From NCBI RefSeq assembly GCF_013426735.1, contig NZ_AP023272.1, forward strand, positions 2,772,501 to 2,836,500: a DNA stretch of 64,000 bases, written 5' to 3'. The translations under genes and the position numbers were made by a program. The notes beneath the pieces were generated by a model that worked only from the letters and a program-made list of their open reading frames with translations, did not search any database and was not told where the DNA came from. Each line of letters opens with the position of its first letter. Position 1 is the stretch's first letter. This DNA comes from Agrobacterium vitis. Its GTDB lineage: Bacteria > Pseudomonadota > Alphaproteobacteria > Rhizobiales > Rhizobiaceae. Below, in pieces: positions 56,551-64,000 of this stretch.

Positions 56551-57822
56551 GTGGAGGAAAACGTGACGGTTGGCCAGGAAATTGCCGGTGGGCAGCGTCT
56601 GCGAATCTTGCAGGTCTTGGAGCCGAGCGGCGGTGGCTCCGGCCGTCATTTCATCGATCTTTGTGCGGGCCTCGCTGCCTGCGACCAGACGGTGACCGCT
56701 GTCTACTCTCCGTTGAGAGCCGAAAGCCGGTTCGTTGCCGAATTGCTGGCGCTGCCGCTGCACGAGATCATCGCGCTCGACATGCATCGTGCGGTCGGCC
56801 CTTGGGATCTCGCCTCCTATCGGGCGCTGCGGCGGTTGATCCGCGACAAAGGCCCATTCGACATCGTGCATGGCCACAGTTCCAAGGCAGGCGCGCTGAC
56901 TCGGCTGGCAACCCTGCCCGGGCGCAATCCACCGGTGCTTTACACGCCACATGCCTTCCGCACCATGGACCCGACACTCGGCTCCAAAGGCCGCCTGGTC
57001 TATGGCGGCGTAGAACGGCTGCTTGGACGATTTTTCAGTGATCGGGTGATTTGCGTTTCGCCGGACGAATATCATCATGCCGTGGCGCTGGGCATTCCAG
57101 CCCGAACACTCCGCATTGTCGCCAATGGCGTCAAATATCCGCCCGGCGACGCGCGCTCGGAAACACGCAAACGCTTCGGCATTACGCATGAGCAACTGGT
57201 TTTCGGTTTCATCGGCAGGCTCGTGGCCCAGAAAGCCCCGGAGCGGCTGATCCGCGCTTTTGCCAGCATTGCAGACCTTATGCCCCATGCCCGGCTGGTG
57301 ATGATCGGCAGCGGCGAGCGGGAAGCAGAACTGCGCGCCATGATCCAAACTCTTGGCCTTGACGGCAAGGCCCAGATCCGCAGCGACATGAGCGGGCATG
57401 ACGCCATCCAGGCCTTCGACATCCTGGTCGCTCCAAGCCGCTACGAGGCCATGTCCTATGCGATGCTGGAGGCCGCAGCCGGTGGCCTTCCCCTCGTGTT
57501 GACCGCAGTAGGCGGAACGAGCGTCGTGCTGGAGGATGGCGTCAACGGCTTTGCTGTACCCAATAGCGACGAGATCAAGCCGCTTGCAGACGCCATGGCC
57601 GCTTTTCGCGATCCCCTGACACGGGCAAAGCTTACAGCCGGCGCCTTGAGCCGCCGCAACAATTACCGGCTTGAAAAAATGGTGGCCGAAACCCTGGCGA
57701 TCTACCGGAACCTTCTTCCGCAGGCGACGCCAAGCGCGCTGTTAACCTCAGCGGCTCGAACCGAGCAGGTTGCAGACGACGAACAGCGGACCTTGCTACT
57801 TGCCAAGCGCGCCGTCGTCTAA
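56551..57822 (+). CDS. glycosyltransferase, GT4 family
   Basis: A 423-residue GT-B enzyme. The N-terminal part carries LQVLEPSGGGSGRHFIDLCA, FDIVHGHSSKAGALTRLA and VLYTPHAF; the C-terminal domain carries FGFIGRLVAQKAPERLIRAF, LVMIGSGEREAEL and the donor-binding SRYEAMSYAMLEAAAGGLPL. I chose GTG 56551 because a GGGGGGAG ribosome site lies 6 nt upstream; the frame is open back to 56434, overlapping the polymerase gene, and GTG 56563 is another option. It is the last gene of the polysaccharide block. Confidence 0.88.
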   Translation: MEENVTVGQEIAGGQRLRILQVLEPSGGGSGRHFIDLCAGLAACDQTVTAVYSPLRAESRFVAELLALPLHEIIALDMHRAVGPWDLASYRALRRLIRDKGPFDIVHGHSSKAGALTRLATLPGRNPPVLYTPHAFRTMDPTLGSKGRLVYGGVERLLGRFFSDRVICVSPDEYHHAVALGIPARTLRIVANGVKYPPGDARSETRKRFGITHEQLVFGFIGRLVAQKAPERLIRAFASIADLMPHARLVMIGSGEREAELRAMIQTLGLDGKAQIRSDMSGHDAIQAFDILVAPSRYEAMSYAMLEAAAGGLPLVLTAVGGTSVVLEDGVNGFAVPNSDEIKPLADAMAAFRDPLTRAKLTAGALSRRNNYRLEKMVAETLAIYRNLLPQATPSALLTSAARTEQVADDEQRTLLLAKRAVV

Positions 57823-57928
57823 TCCCGCCGATTGAGAATTTTTTCACGCCAGTGGAACATTTTCCCTTCTGTCGCGTTTTGAGCGCGTTCAGCCGAAACA
57901 GTTGGCGCACGGACAGAAGAGGGACAGC

Positions 57929-58078
57929 ATGAACCGCACAAACGGTCTTTATTTGATCATCGGCGCATTGGTCGTCATCGTGGTTGGCCTCGGGGCCTAT
58001 GCCTATCACGAGGAAACCAAGCCCAAGGGCGTTGAACTCAGCATTGGCAAAGACGGCGTCGCCGTCGAACAGAAATAA
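57929..58078 (+). CDS. 49-residue single-helix membrane protein
   Basis: A short gene after the polysaccharide cluster: MNRTNGLYLIIGALVVIVVG continues LGAYAYHEETKPKGVE and LSIGKDGVAVEQK. One membrane helix (about residues 7-26) is followed by a charged tail of about 23 residues. A good ribosome site, GAGGG, precedes the ATG at 57929. Similar small proteins occur in Rhizobiaceae but I know no function. An R1 repeat and a strong hairpin follow it. Confidence 0.7.
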   Translation: MNRTNGLYLIIGALVVIVVGLGAYAYHEETKPKGVELSIGKDGVAVEQK

Positions 58079-58143
58079 TCTCCAGCCGCTTGGAGCCCGT
58101 CACGTTCAGCTAGAACCAGACAGGTTCTCACGTCTCTTGTTTC

Positions 58144-58196
58144 CGTTTGTCTTTTTAGGAAAATCGCAACCCACTTTTCCTAAAGCAAACATTAGA
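58144..58196 (+). repeat. dispersed intergenic repeat, family R1
   Basis: CGTTTGTCTTTTTAGGAAAA, TCGCAACCCACTTTTCCTAA and AGCAAACATTAGAG match the other copies over the full length. Confidence 0.7.
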
Positions 58197-58202
58197 GTTT
58201 TT

Positions 58203-58240
58203 CTTACAGCTCCATGCGTTAGCTCGCATGGAGCTGTAAG
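58203..58240. terminator. 16-bp perfect hairpin, probable bidirectional transcript end
   Basis: CTTACAGCTCCATGCG (58203-58218) pairs exactly with CGCATGGAGCTGTAAG (58225-58240) around TTAGCT. It lies 125 nt past the small membrane protein and 38 nt past the stop of the convergent esterase gene. There is a short T-run on one side (GAGTTTTTCTT, upstream of it on the plus strand, so useful to the minus-strand esterase transcript). Confidence 0.65.
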
Positions 58241-58277
58241 ACTTTATAGCTGCGGTATCATTTCAAGTGCAGGCAAA

Positions 58278-59306
58278 TCACGCCACCTTGCGTTTGCCTT
58301 CTGTCCCGTCAAGACCCCAGCTTTCCACCAGTAGGGATGGCAAATGCAGGTCGCCAGGTAGCATATAGGGCATTGCCTGCCCCTCACCCGCCTTGATCGG
58401 CAGACCATGTCCCAGGCCATCCATTACGGCATATTCCACCTTGATCGCACCGTCTTCGTCATGCCAGACATAGCCGTCGTTCCGACCATAGGCCACGGGC
58501 TTTGCCTTGCCGTCCAGCAGGCCATGCACGGCAAGCCATTGGATGACCAGCGCATCGGCATTCTTCTGATGGACGACATTGTCATCCCTACCCTGCCAGA
58601 TCGAAATCCTTGGCCAGTCCCGACCTTCGGGCGCGGCCTGATAGACCAGTTGCGCCCATTCATCCGGGGCTTTGGCCACACCGTTATGCATGATGTTCAA
58701 GGCATTCATTGCATCGCGCGCACCACCAACCGGCAACCCGGCAACCACCGCACCCGCCTTGAAGATATCGGGATAAGCGGCAAGAGCCGCAGCAGCCAGC
58801 GCCCCACCGGCCGACAGGCCCATGATGAAAACATTGTCGGTGCCGAGGCCATGAGCCTCGACCATGGTGTCAATCATCTGGCGGATCGAGCCAGTCTCGC
58901 CGCGATCACGGGCAACAGCACTCGGGCGAAACCAGTTAAAACACCCATTCGGATTGTTGGAGCTGCGCTGTTCGGGGTAAAGCAGCGCGAAACCATGCTG
59001 ACGCGCCAGACGGCTCCAGCCGCTGCCATCATCGAAATCCTTGGCCGTCTGCCCACAACCGTGCAGCACGACCACCAGCGGCGCGCGCGGCGGCAAGCCG
59101 GGAGGCACATAGGTCATCATCCGCAAATGTCCGGGATTACTGCCGAAGCTGGTGTTTTCAACAAGGCGTGGCTGGGCGGGCTTTCTTGGTTTCGGCGCGA
59201 CCTTTTCGCGCGGCGTGGCACTCTCAACCAGATCCACAAATGCCTTTTGTAATTTTTTTTGGCGGCGAACCATGGCGGCCACCGATTTTGGAACATTCAA
59301 TCGCAT
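58278..59306 (-). CDS. PHB depolymerase-family (LpqC-like) esterase
   Basis: The 342-residue alpha/beta hydrolase of the Esterase_phd family has the nucleophile elbow GLSAGGALAAAAL, the oxyanion region PLVVVLHGCGQTAKDFDDGS, SSNNPNGCFNWF, and the C-terminal His near VMDGLGHGLP. Related proteins act on short-chain polyesters or feruloyl and acetyl esters. The N-terminus is a basic helix (RRQKKLQKAFVDLVE), not a clear signal peptide, so location is unsettled. The start ATG is at 59306. Confidence 0.88.
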   Translation of the reverse strand: MRLNVPKSVAAMVRRQKKLQKAFVDLVESATPREKVAPKPRKPAQPRLVENTSFGSNPGHLRMMTYVPPGLPPRAPLVVVLHGCGQTAKDFDDGSGWSRLARQHGFALLYPEQRSSNNPNGCFNWFRPSAVARDRGETGSIRQMIDTMVEAHGLGTDNVFIMGLSAGGALAAAALAAYPDIFKAGAVVAGLPVGGARDAMNALNIMHNGVAKAPDEWAQLVYQAAPEGRDWPRISIWQGRDDNVVHQKNADALVIQWLAVHGLLDGKAKPVAYGRNDGYVWHDEDGAIKVEYAVMDGLGHGLPIKAGEGQAMPYMLPGDLHLPSLLVESWGLDGTEGKRKVA

Positions 59307-59809
59307 CGCATCTGCCTTCCTGACGGCTGCATTCTCTCGTCTGCTTCACAAGCCGCCAATACTTCTGGCCCTCAGAAACTCATGGTGAATATCGTCTCAT
59401 GCTAATCTCGAAGGTTATGAGGACCAACGACAAGGCATATTGCTGCACTGCACCCAATATAAGGCAGAGACCGGACTTTATCGATACCAGTGCAGCACCA
59501 TTCGGCGCTTTTGCAGCCTGTTCAGTCTCTTCAAAGCCCAGAAAATCTGAGAATAGCCCTTAGAATATAGATGGTTACAGAAAAAATCTGCCTATTATGT
59601 GCACCGCAAAAAAAGCATTATACATTATAAACATAAAACTCTTGAGATTAGCTTACGCCCTGACTGGAATACGCGAGCACAAAGCCGCAGCCTCTCCCCA
59701 AAATAAAAGGGCTTCAGCAAACCTGAGTGGAAGGCGCTGTAACGCTGAAAATAGACATATGGTTTGAAGAGAGACAATCACCCAAACTTGGGGGAGTGAT
59801 TGAAATAAA
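59307..59809. other. 503-nt gap between esterase gene and tRNA-Pro
   Basis: No coding frame is credible. The middle (about 59560-59650) is AT-rich. Near the tRNA, CAATCAC (59775-59781) and GTGATTG (59796-59802) enclose a partly paired core (CC..GG), a hairpin that may mark the 3' end of the tRNA-Pro transcript, although no T-run follows. The esterase promoter should lie near 59310-59400. Confidence 0.5.
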
Positions 59810-59886
<77 letters not shown>

Positions 59887-59987
59887 ACCCGCTCCTAAGA
59901 GCAAGGTTCACTTAAAGTTTTTGACTTTCGGGCGCAAGCGGAATTTTGCCTGAACAGATCAAAAACGCGCAAAACACACCTCAAAGC

Positions 59988-61364
59988 TCATTCCGCCAAG
60001 ATCGACGGTGGAAGCCTGACGGTATACGTCGTGCCACTGGAGCTTGTCGCGCTGGCCAGGGAACCGCCGAGTTGCTTGACGAAAGCTTTGACGAACTGGG
60101 TGCCAAGTCCCGATCCCTCCGATTTGCCACTGAGGCCGATCCCGTTATCGCTGACGGTCAGCGCGACCTCCCCCTCCCGGCGCTGAAAGCCGAGGACAAC
60201 CTCGCCCTGCCCCGATGGAAAGGCATATTTCACGGCATTGGTGGCGAGTTCATTGACGATCAAGCCGATCGATACGGCATGATCGGGGAGAATGCTTAAC
60301 GGCTCGGTCTTCGTGCTGATCGTGATGTTCGAATTCGGGCTTAGAAGGCTCTTGCGGATCGTGTTGTTGATGCCTCTCAGATAGGTTTCCATATTGACAG
60401 GACCAAACGCGCTGGATTGAGCAATGACGTCGTAAAGCTCGGCAACGGCCCTGATCCGCGCCTGCATTGCCTTATATCCTTCGGCACAAGGCTCTGCGGC
60501 GCGGCGAATCTCATGGGACACAAAAGAGGAGATGATTTGCAGGCTGTTCTTGATACGATGGGCCAGTTCCGCCGCCAATATATCCCTGTGCCTGTCGAGC
60601 AGCACGGCCTCCGTCGCATCCTCGAACACCACGAGCATGCGGGTGACATGATTGCCCGGCCGAAATATTTTCCTGGCATTGATCTTGAACACACGCCGTC
60701 CCAAACCGGGAAAGTCGTCCTCCAGCAGCAAGCCATCGACATGCTCGTCGCGGGGGAGAACGCGTTCCAAAAGATCGTTGAGCGCCGCCACATTCCACTG
60801 GCCGTCGCCCAACGTTTTCAACTGCTGGCCGATCACTTGCGTGGATTGAACACCGAAGAGCTTCAGGAAGGAACGGCTGGCAAACACAACGCTCATGTCG
60901 TGCTCCAGCACCAGCAGTGGATCGCGGACCGTATCAACAATATTCTGCGCAAGAATCCAGCTGCGCTCGGCCTCCACGCTGGCAAGACGCGCTTCGGTGA
61001 CGTCATCAATTGACATCAAAAAAAGGCTCGCTGAATCACACGCGCTTTGAACCCGACGCACATTGACCATCATGATCCTATGGCCCAGATCCGGGAAAAC
61101 CACGTCAACTTCATGAGCATTGACGACGGTGTCCTGCGGAACGAGTTGCTCCAAAAGCAATCGAAGCCCGGGAATATTCCAATGGCCGCCCTTCAGATCA
61201 TAAAGTTGCCGCCCAAGCGTCTGTTCCGAAGCAATCTGGAAGTTCGCGTAAAAGGCTTGATTGGCGGCAAGCACAGTCAGATCCTGACTCAGAATCAGGA
61301 CTGCGTCACGGGATGTATCGATGATGTCCTGAGGCAGAATTTCGTTGAGCGGAAGATTGGTCAA
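59988..61364 (-). CDS. PAS-PAS sensor histidine kinase, HisKA_2/HWE-related
   Basis: The 458-residue soluble protein has two PAS domains (about 10-125 and 140-255), a HisKA_2 phosphoacceptor region with H269 in ELAHRIKNSLQIISS, and an HATPase_c domain (GLIVNELATNAVKYAFPSG, SDNGIGL, GSGLGTQFVKAFVKQLGG). No membrane helix is visible, so it senses a cytoplasmic cue. Kinases of this type in alphaproteobacteria often work with PhyR in the general stress response or with single response regulators, but no partner is encoded nearby. The start is the ATG at 61364. Confidence 0.9.
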   Translation of the reverse strand: MTNLPLNEILPQDIIDTSRDAVLILSQDLTVLAANQAFYANFQIASEQTLGRQLYDLKGGHWNIPGLRLLLEQLVPQDTVVNAHEVDVVFPDLGHRIMMVNVRRVQSACDSASLFLMSIDDVTEARLASVEAERSWILAQNIVDTVRDPLLVLEHDMSVVFASRSFLKLFGVQSTQVIGQQLKTLGDGQWNVAALNDLLERVLPRDEHVDGLLLEDDFPGLGRRVFKINARKIFRPGNHVTRMLVVFEDATEAVLLDRHRDILAAELAHRIKNSLQIISSFVSHEIRRAAEPCAEGYKAMQARIRAVAELYDVIAQSSAFGPVNMETYLRGINNTIRKSLLSPNSNITISTKTEPLSILPDHAVSIGLIVNELATNAVKYAFPSGQGEVVLGFQRREGEVALTVSDNGIGLSGKSEGSGLGTQFVKAFVKQLGGSLASATSSSGTTYTVRLPPSILAE

Positions 61365-61597
61365 GGGGTGTCGCTTTTCTAAGATGAGATAGGCTGTTTC
61401 CAGGTGCGGCTAGGCCGCGCGTGAAATAGGTGAGCTATACCACGGTCCAAAGATACCAATGCATCACTGGCTTGAGCTGTAGACAAGTGAAATAGCAAAC
61501 ATCGTTTTTCATGAGTGTTCGTGTTGGACGATTGAAACGGCATGTATGGCAACCCGTGCCTCATGGTAAGCCATCAGGGCTATCTTTGGTTGACCGC

Positions 61598-62388
61598 TTA
61601 TTTGGTGGCAGTGTCTCCCGAAATTTTCGCGGGTTGATCATGCCCGGGGCCTGCAATCAAACTCTCGAAAATCGCATCATTTGTCTTGCGCCATGTCTCA
61701 TCGGTCAACCACTGATAATCCTGATCCGGCATCAAGGGAACAGCCTTCACCTGCGCATTAGAAATCCGCAGAAAAAAGCTCTTCCTTTCTCGATCGACAA
61801 GCAGGTAGCGAAGCGGAACAACGAGACTATCCTTGCCCGGGACAAAGAACCCGCCAGCCGCAACAATGGCGTAGTCCTGCCGGTCCCTGGTGCCGATGAC
61901 CACATTGCGAACCTCGCCAACGATCTTGTCATCGGCGGTCCGAACCTCGGCGCCGACAATTTCATTGACCAGCAAGCCAGGATCGAGATCGTTGATGCTG
62001 ATCAATGCCCCCTCATTCGCTGCGCCACGGCTTCCCTTGACCTGGCCCAGCCTGTGCCATTGCGGCTCGCCGGCTGCCAATTGCTGGTCGGTCGCGTCTT
62101 CGTCATTCGTACCCAACCGCGCCATAAAAGGGGATGCGATCAATTCACGAATATTGCCCAGCAACCGCTCGCAATCTTTTTCCAGCCCGTAATTCCAAAG
62201 AAGAAAGGCCGCATCGGCAGCTTGCGCAGGTCATGCACGAGATAACGGTTTTGAGGGTCCCGAAATTCAGGCTTTTCCAGAATGGCTTCTTCAAGCCTTG
62301 CATCGGAAATATTGCAGGCGGCGAGCGCTGGCGTGCCACAAAATGCAAGCACAAGCGCTCCAGCCGCGGCTGATTTCATAAACGTCAT
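61598..62388 (-). pseudogene. secreted PRC-barrel protein gene with a one-base frameshift
   Basis: The frame from 62388 or 62379 gives a signal peptide (MKSAAAGALVLAFCGTPALA) and CNISDARLEEAILEKPEFRD, then loses similarity after HDLRKL. The next frame, entered near 62215-62222, reads AADAAFLLWNYGLEKDCERL and continues without stop through QWHRLGQVKGSRGAANEG and the PRC-barrel (LVNEIVGAEVRTADDKIVGE, YAIVAAGGFFVPGK) to 61598. Joined, they make about 260 residues, as in Agrobacterium PRC-barrel proteins I know. One missing base explains everything; it may be a real mutation or a sequencing error. Confidence 0.75.
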
Positions 62389-62685
62389 TCCTAGTCCGAT
62401 CGGCGGGTTTTGCTATGACTTCGTGTTGCCCAGCACACTGATCGGAAGGAGGCGCACCGCATGACGCTATTCTTCACCAAGCGTAACGCGCGCCATCCTG
62501 ATTTGTTCCGAATTTAAGAAAATATTCCTTTTATCGTTCTTTTCTTATTGCTGAAACACACGCCAGACACGTCTTGCCGTCGATTCCACAGCCCGTGATA
62601 TACGGTCAAAATTTATTATTCACATCGGATTTTTTCTGCGGAACCAATGGTTAACCGTGGCGTTATGAGCCGCGGAGAACATGAC

Positions 62686-62949
62686 ATGACATTAGACAGA
62701 GACTTTCAGCGGCCGGTCGCCTTGGTCATTGCCGGAACCACCCACATGGTAAGATCGATTCGTGAAGCAGCCTGGCTGCTCGCTGATCAATGGCCGGATT
62801 TTTCCTGCGAATATTTTCGCAAGGCCTTGTCGGCCTGCGCAGCCGCCCTGGAAGGACGGCGTTCCGCCACCTATGCGCGGCGCGCGCTGATCCTTGCCGC
62901 GCATCGCGCCAATGTGGCGATTGCGCCTGAGCAAACTCAGGCGGCGTGA
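62686..62949 (+). CDS. DUF982 protein
   Basis: An 87-residue protein of the DUF982 family, which is multiplied in Rhizobiaceae: FQRPVALVIAGTTHMVRSIR, EAAWLLADQWPD, then ALSACAAALEGRRSATYARR and LILAAHRANV. Its function is unknown. GGAG eight bases before ATG 62686 decides this start; two earlier in-frame ATGs (62647, 62665) lack such a site. The gene faces the MerR gene and ends just before an R2 repeat. Confidence 0.8.
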   Translation: MTLDRDFQRPVALVIAGTTHMVRSIREAAWLLADQWPDFSCEYFRKALSACAAALEGRRSATYARRALILAAHRANVAIAPEQTQAA

Positions 62950-62960
62950 GGGTGGTGTTT

Positions 62961-63064
62961 TAGCGCATCGGACCGAAAAGCGGGAACCGGCTTTCGGATA
63001 AATCCGATTAGCAAACAAAAACTTAGAGCATCGTTCTGGTTCCGATTTTCTGTACGATGCTCTA
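62961..63064. repeat. compound intergenic repeat: R2 element plus palindrome
   Basis: The left half reads GCGCATCGGACCGAAAAGCG, GGAACCGGCTTTCGGATAAA, TCCGATTAGC: CCGAAAAGC and GGCTTTCGG are near-complementary, as are ATCGGA and TCCGAT. The right half is a palindrome: TAGAGCATCGT (63024-63034) with ACGATGCTCTA (63054-63064). It lies between the convergent DUF982 and MerR genes; the palindrome end is the TAG stop of the MerR gene. It may terminate both transcripts. Confidence 0.75.
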
Positions 63065-63607
63065 GCGGACCTGATCCAATAGCCGCTTGCATTCCAACAG
63101 ATCAAACAGGGTTTCCTGAAGCAGCGCCCGATCTTCCTTGCCAACGGAACCACGGCCAGCGGAAATGTCGAGAGCGCTGTCGTCGCCACCGCCGAAGTTA
63201 AAGAACCGGCTGCTGGTACGCGACTTTGCATGACCGACGACCTGATCGTCGTCGCTGCCGAGTTTGGGATCGTCATTACTGGATTGGCCAGCAGCAACCA
63301 GGGCTTCCATGGTCGCCAGATCGCCGGAAGCGACAGCCATGACAAATTTATTGCCATTGGTTTTCAGAAGCTTCTGCACGCCTTTGATCGTATATCCGTG
63401 ATCATAGAGCAGATGACGAATACCCTTCAGCAGTTCGATATCGTCAGGACGGTAGTAGCGCCGTCCGCCGCCACGTTTCAGCGGCTTGATCTGCGGAAAC
63501 CGGGTTTCCCAGAATCGCAGCACATGCTGCGGTAAATCGAGATCGTCCGCCACTTCGCTGATCGTACGGAAAGCATCAGGGCTCTTATCCAAGACGGGCT
63601 CCATCAT
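63062..63607 (-). CDS. MerR-family transcriptional regulator
   Basis: A 181-residue protein with an N-terminal MerR winged helix: [20 protein letters not shown] followed by [20 protein letters not shown] and [21 protein letters not shown] long helix ([13 protein letters not shown]) and a Gly/Asp-rich linker lead to a C-terminal helix ([17 protein letters not shown]). No metal-binding Cys pattern is seen. The ihfA-merR pair is conserved in rhizobia and the regulator may act in an unknown, constitutive role. I chose the ATG at 63607; the open frame goes on upstream into the intergenic region. Confidence 0.88.
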   Translation of the reverse strand: MMEPVLDKSPDAFRTISEVADDLDLPQHVLRFWETRFPQIKPLKRGGGRRYYRPDDIELLKGIRHLLYDHGYTIKGVQKLLKTNGNKFVMAVASGDLATMEALVAAGQSSNDDPKLGSDDDQVVGHAKSRTSSRFFNFGGGDDSALDISAGRGSVGKEDRALLQETLFDLLECKRLLDQVR

Positions 63608-63800
63608 GTCACTCTCAACGACAGCATGTCTCTTATCGGAAACGGAGGCTGTATCATCTTGTCTCACAGACAGTGCTGCGAAGATTCGGCAGTAAGCTAT
63701 CCATCCAGATGGCCACTCGAAAACGTCGCTCGCAAACAATAAAGACCGACACAATCAAGCGAATAACATTGCCGGAAGCGCTGACTTGGCCGCAAGGCTG

Positions 63801-64000
63801 TTAAGCAGCCGGATTGGCCGGTTTCTGCTTGGCTTTGCGGGCCAGATGCGAGCGCAGGATACGCTGTTTCAACACGTTGGAGGCTTTGAACGTCATCACC
63901 TTGCGGGGCGAAATCGGTACTTCTTCGCCGGTCTTCGGGTTGCGGCCGATCCGCTCATTCTTGGCGCGCACCTGAAAGGTGGCGAAAGAGGAAAGCTTGA
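63801..64000 (-). CDS. ihfA: integration host factor subunit alpha, C-terminal part (cut by window edge)
   Basis: The 66 visible residues include [40 protein letters not shown] and [18 protein letters not shown], the IHF/HU beta-arm and C-terminal helix. The basic tail ending KQKPANPAA is typical of rhizobial IhfA. The GRNPKTGE motif is at the tip of the DNA-intercalating arm. Together with IhfB it bends specific DNA sites. The N-terminal third lies beyond the window. The MerR gene follows after 193 nt. Confidence 0.93.
   Translation of the reverse strand, partial: KLSSFATFQVRAKNERIGRNPKTGEEVPISPRKVMTFKASNVLKQRILRSHLARKAKQKPANPAA

Overview
The window is core chromosome of a Rhizobiaceae alphaproteobacterium, most like Agrobacterium/Allorhizobium/Rhizobium. 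The evidence is the split 14-subunit nuo operon with two extra ORFs, the Rhizobiaceae-type NuoA/NuoB/ClpP/agmatinase sequences, the ihfA-merR-tRNA-Pro order, DUF982 and DUF2842 proteins, and many short palindromic intergenic repeats of the kind common in this family. No phage, insertion sequence, CRISPR array, plasmid or toxin-antitoxin gene was seen.

Layout. 1-18626 (minus strand): a complex I operon nuoA-B-C-D-[79 aa ORF]-E-F-[245 aa helix-hairpin-helix protein]-G-H-I-J-K-L-M-N. It runs on without a break into birA, rnj (RNase J) and a methylmalonyl-CoA epimerase cut by the window edge. 18852-19647: two tRNA-Asp genes and one tRNA-Val around a 0.5 kb gap with an orphan terminator-like hairpin. 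19805-22986: a hydroxycinnamate (ferulate/p-coumarate) module made of a CoA ligase, a hydratase/aldolase and a divergent MarR regulator, with a perfect palindrome in the shared promoter region. 22987-24506: a GPH-type transporter and a DUF2256 protein. 24700-30509: the protein quality-control block hupB, lon, clpX, clpP; lon and clpP have RpoH-like promoter candidates. 30879-38361: mixed accessory genes (GGDEF enzyme, cytochrome P450, cupin, metallophosphoesterase, MetY-like sulfhydrylase, two paralogous CoA-binding proteins and a secreted protein). 38362-39668: a 1.3 kb stretch without a convincing gene, partly AT-rich. 39669-47823: rplM-rpsI, a monooxygenase-fold protein, two tandem glycosyltransferase-like paralogues, agmatinase, argC, a StrB-like kinase, a LigB-type dioxygenase and ctaA.

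48262-57822 is a polysaccharide assembly cluster: FemAB/GNAT protein, Wzz/Wzc-type protein with a degenerate kinase domain, Wza, two GT4 enzymes, a polyprenyl-phosphate sugar transferase and a Wzy-like polymerase. From its content and its position after argC and ctaA I infer that it corresponds to the unipolar polysaccharide (upp) / glucomannan (gms) adhesin locus of Agrobacterium and Rhizobium. A 49-residue membrane protein follows it.

58278-64000: an esterase, tRNA-Pro, a PAS-PAS HisKA_2 histidine kinase, a PRC-barrel protein broken by a one-base frameshift, a DUF982 protein, a MerR regulator and the end of ihfA.

Most of the window is well-known core biology. I found no convincing wholly new system. 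The less described parts are the two extra nuo-operon ORFs, the tandem glycosyltransferase-like pair, the degenerate Wzc kinase, the operator in the hydroxycinnamate module, the duplicated CoA-binding genes and the repeat network.
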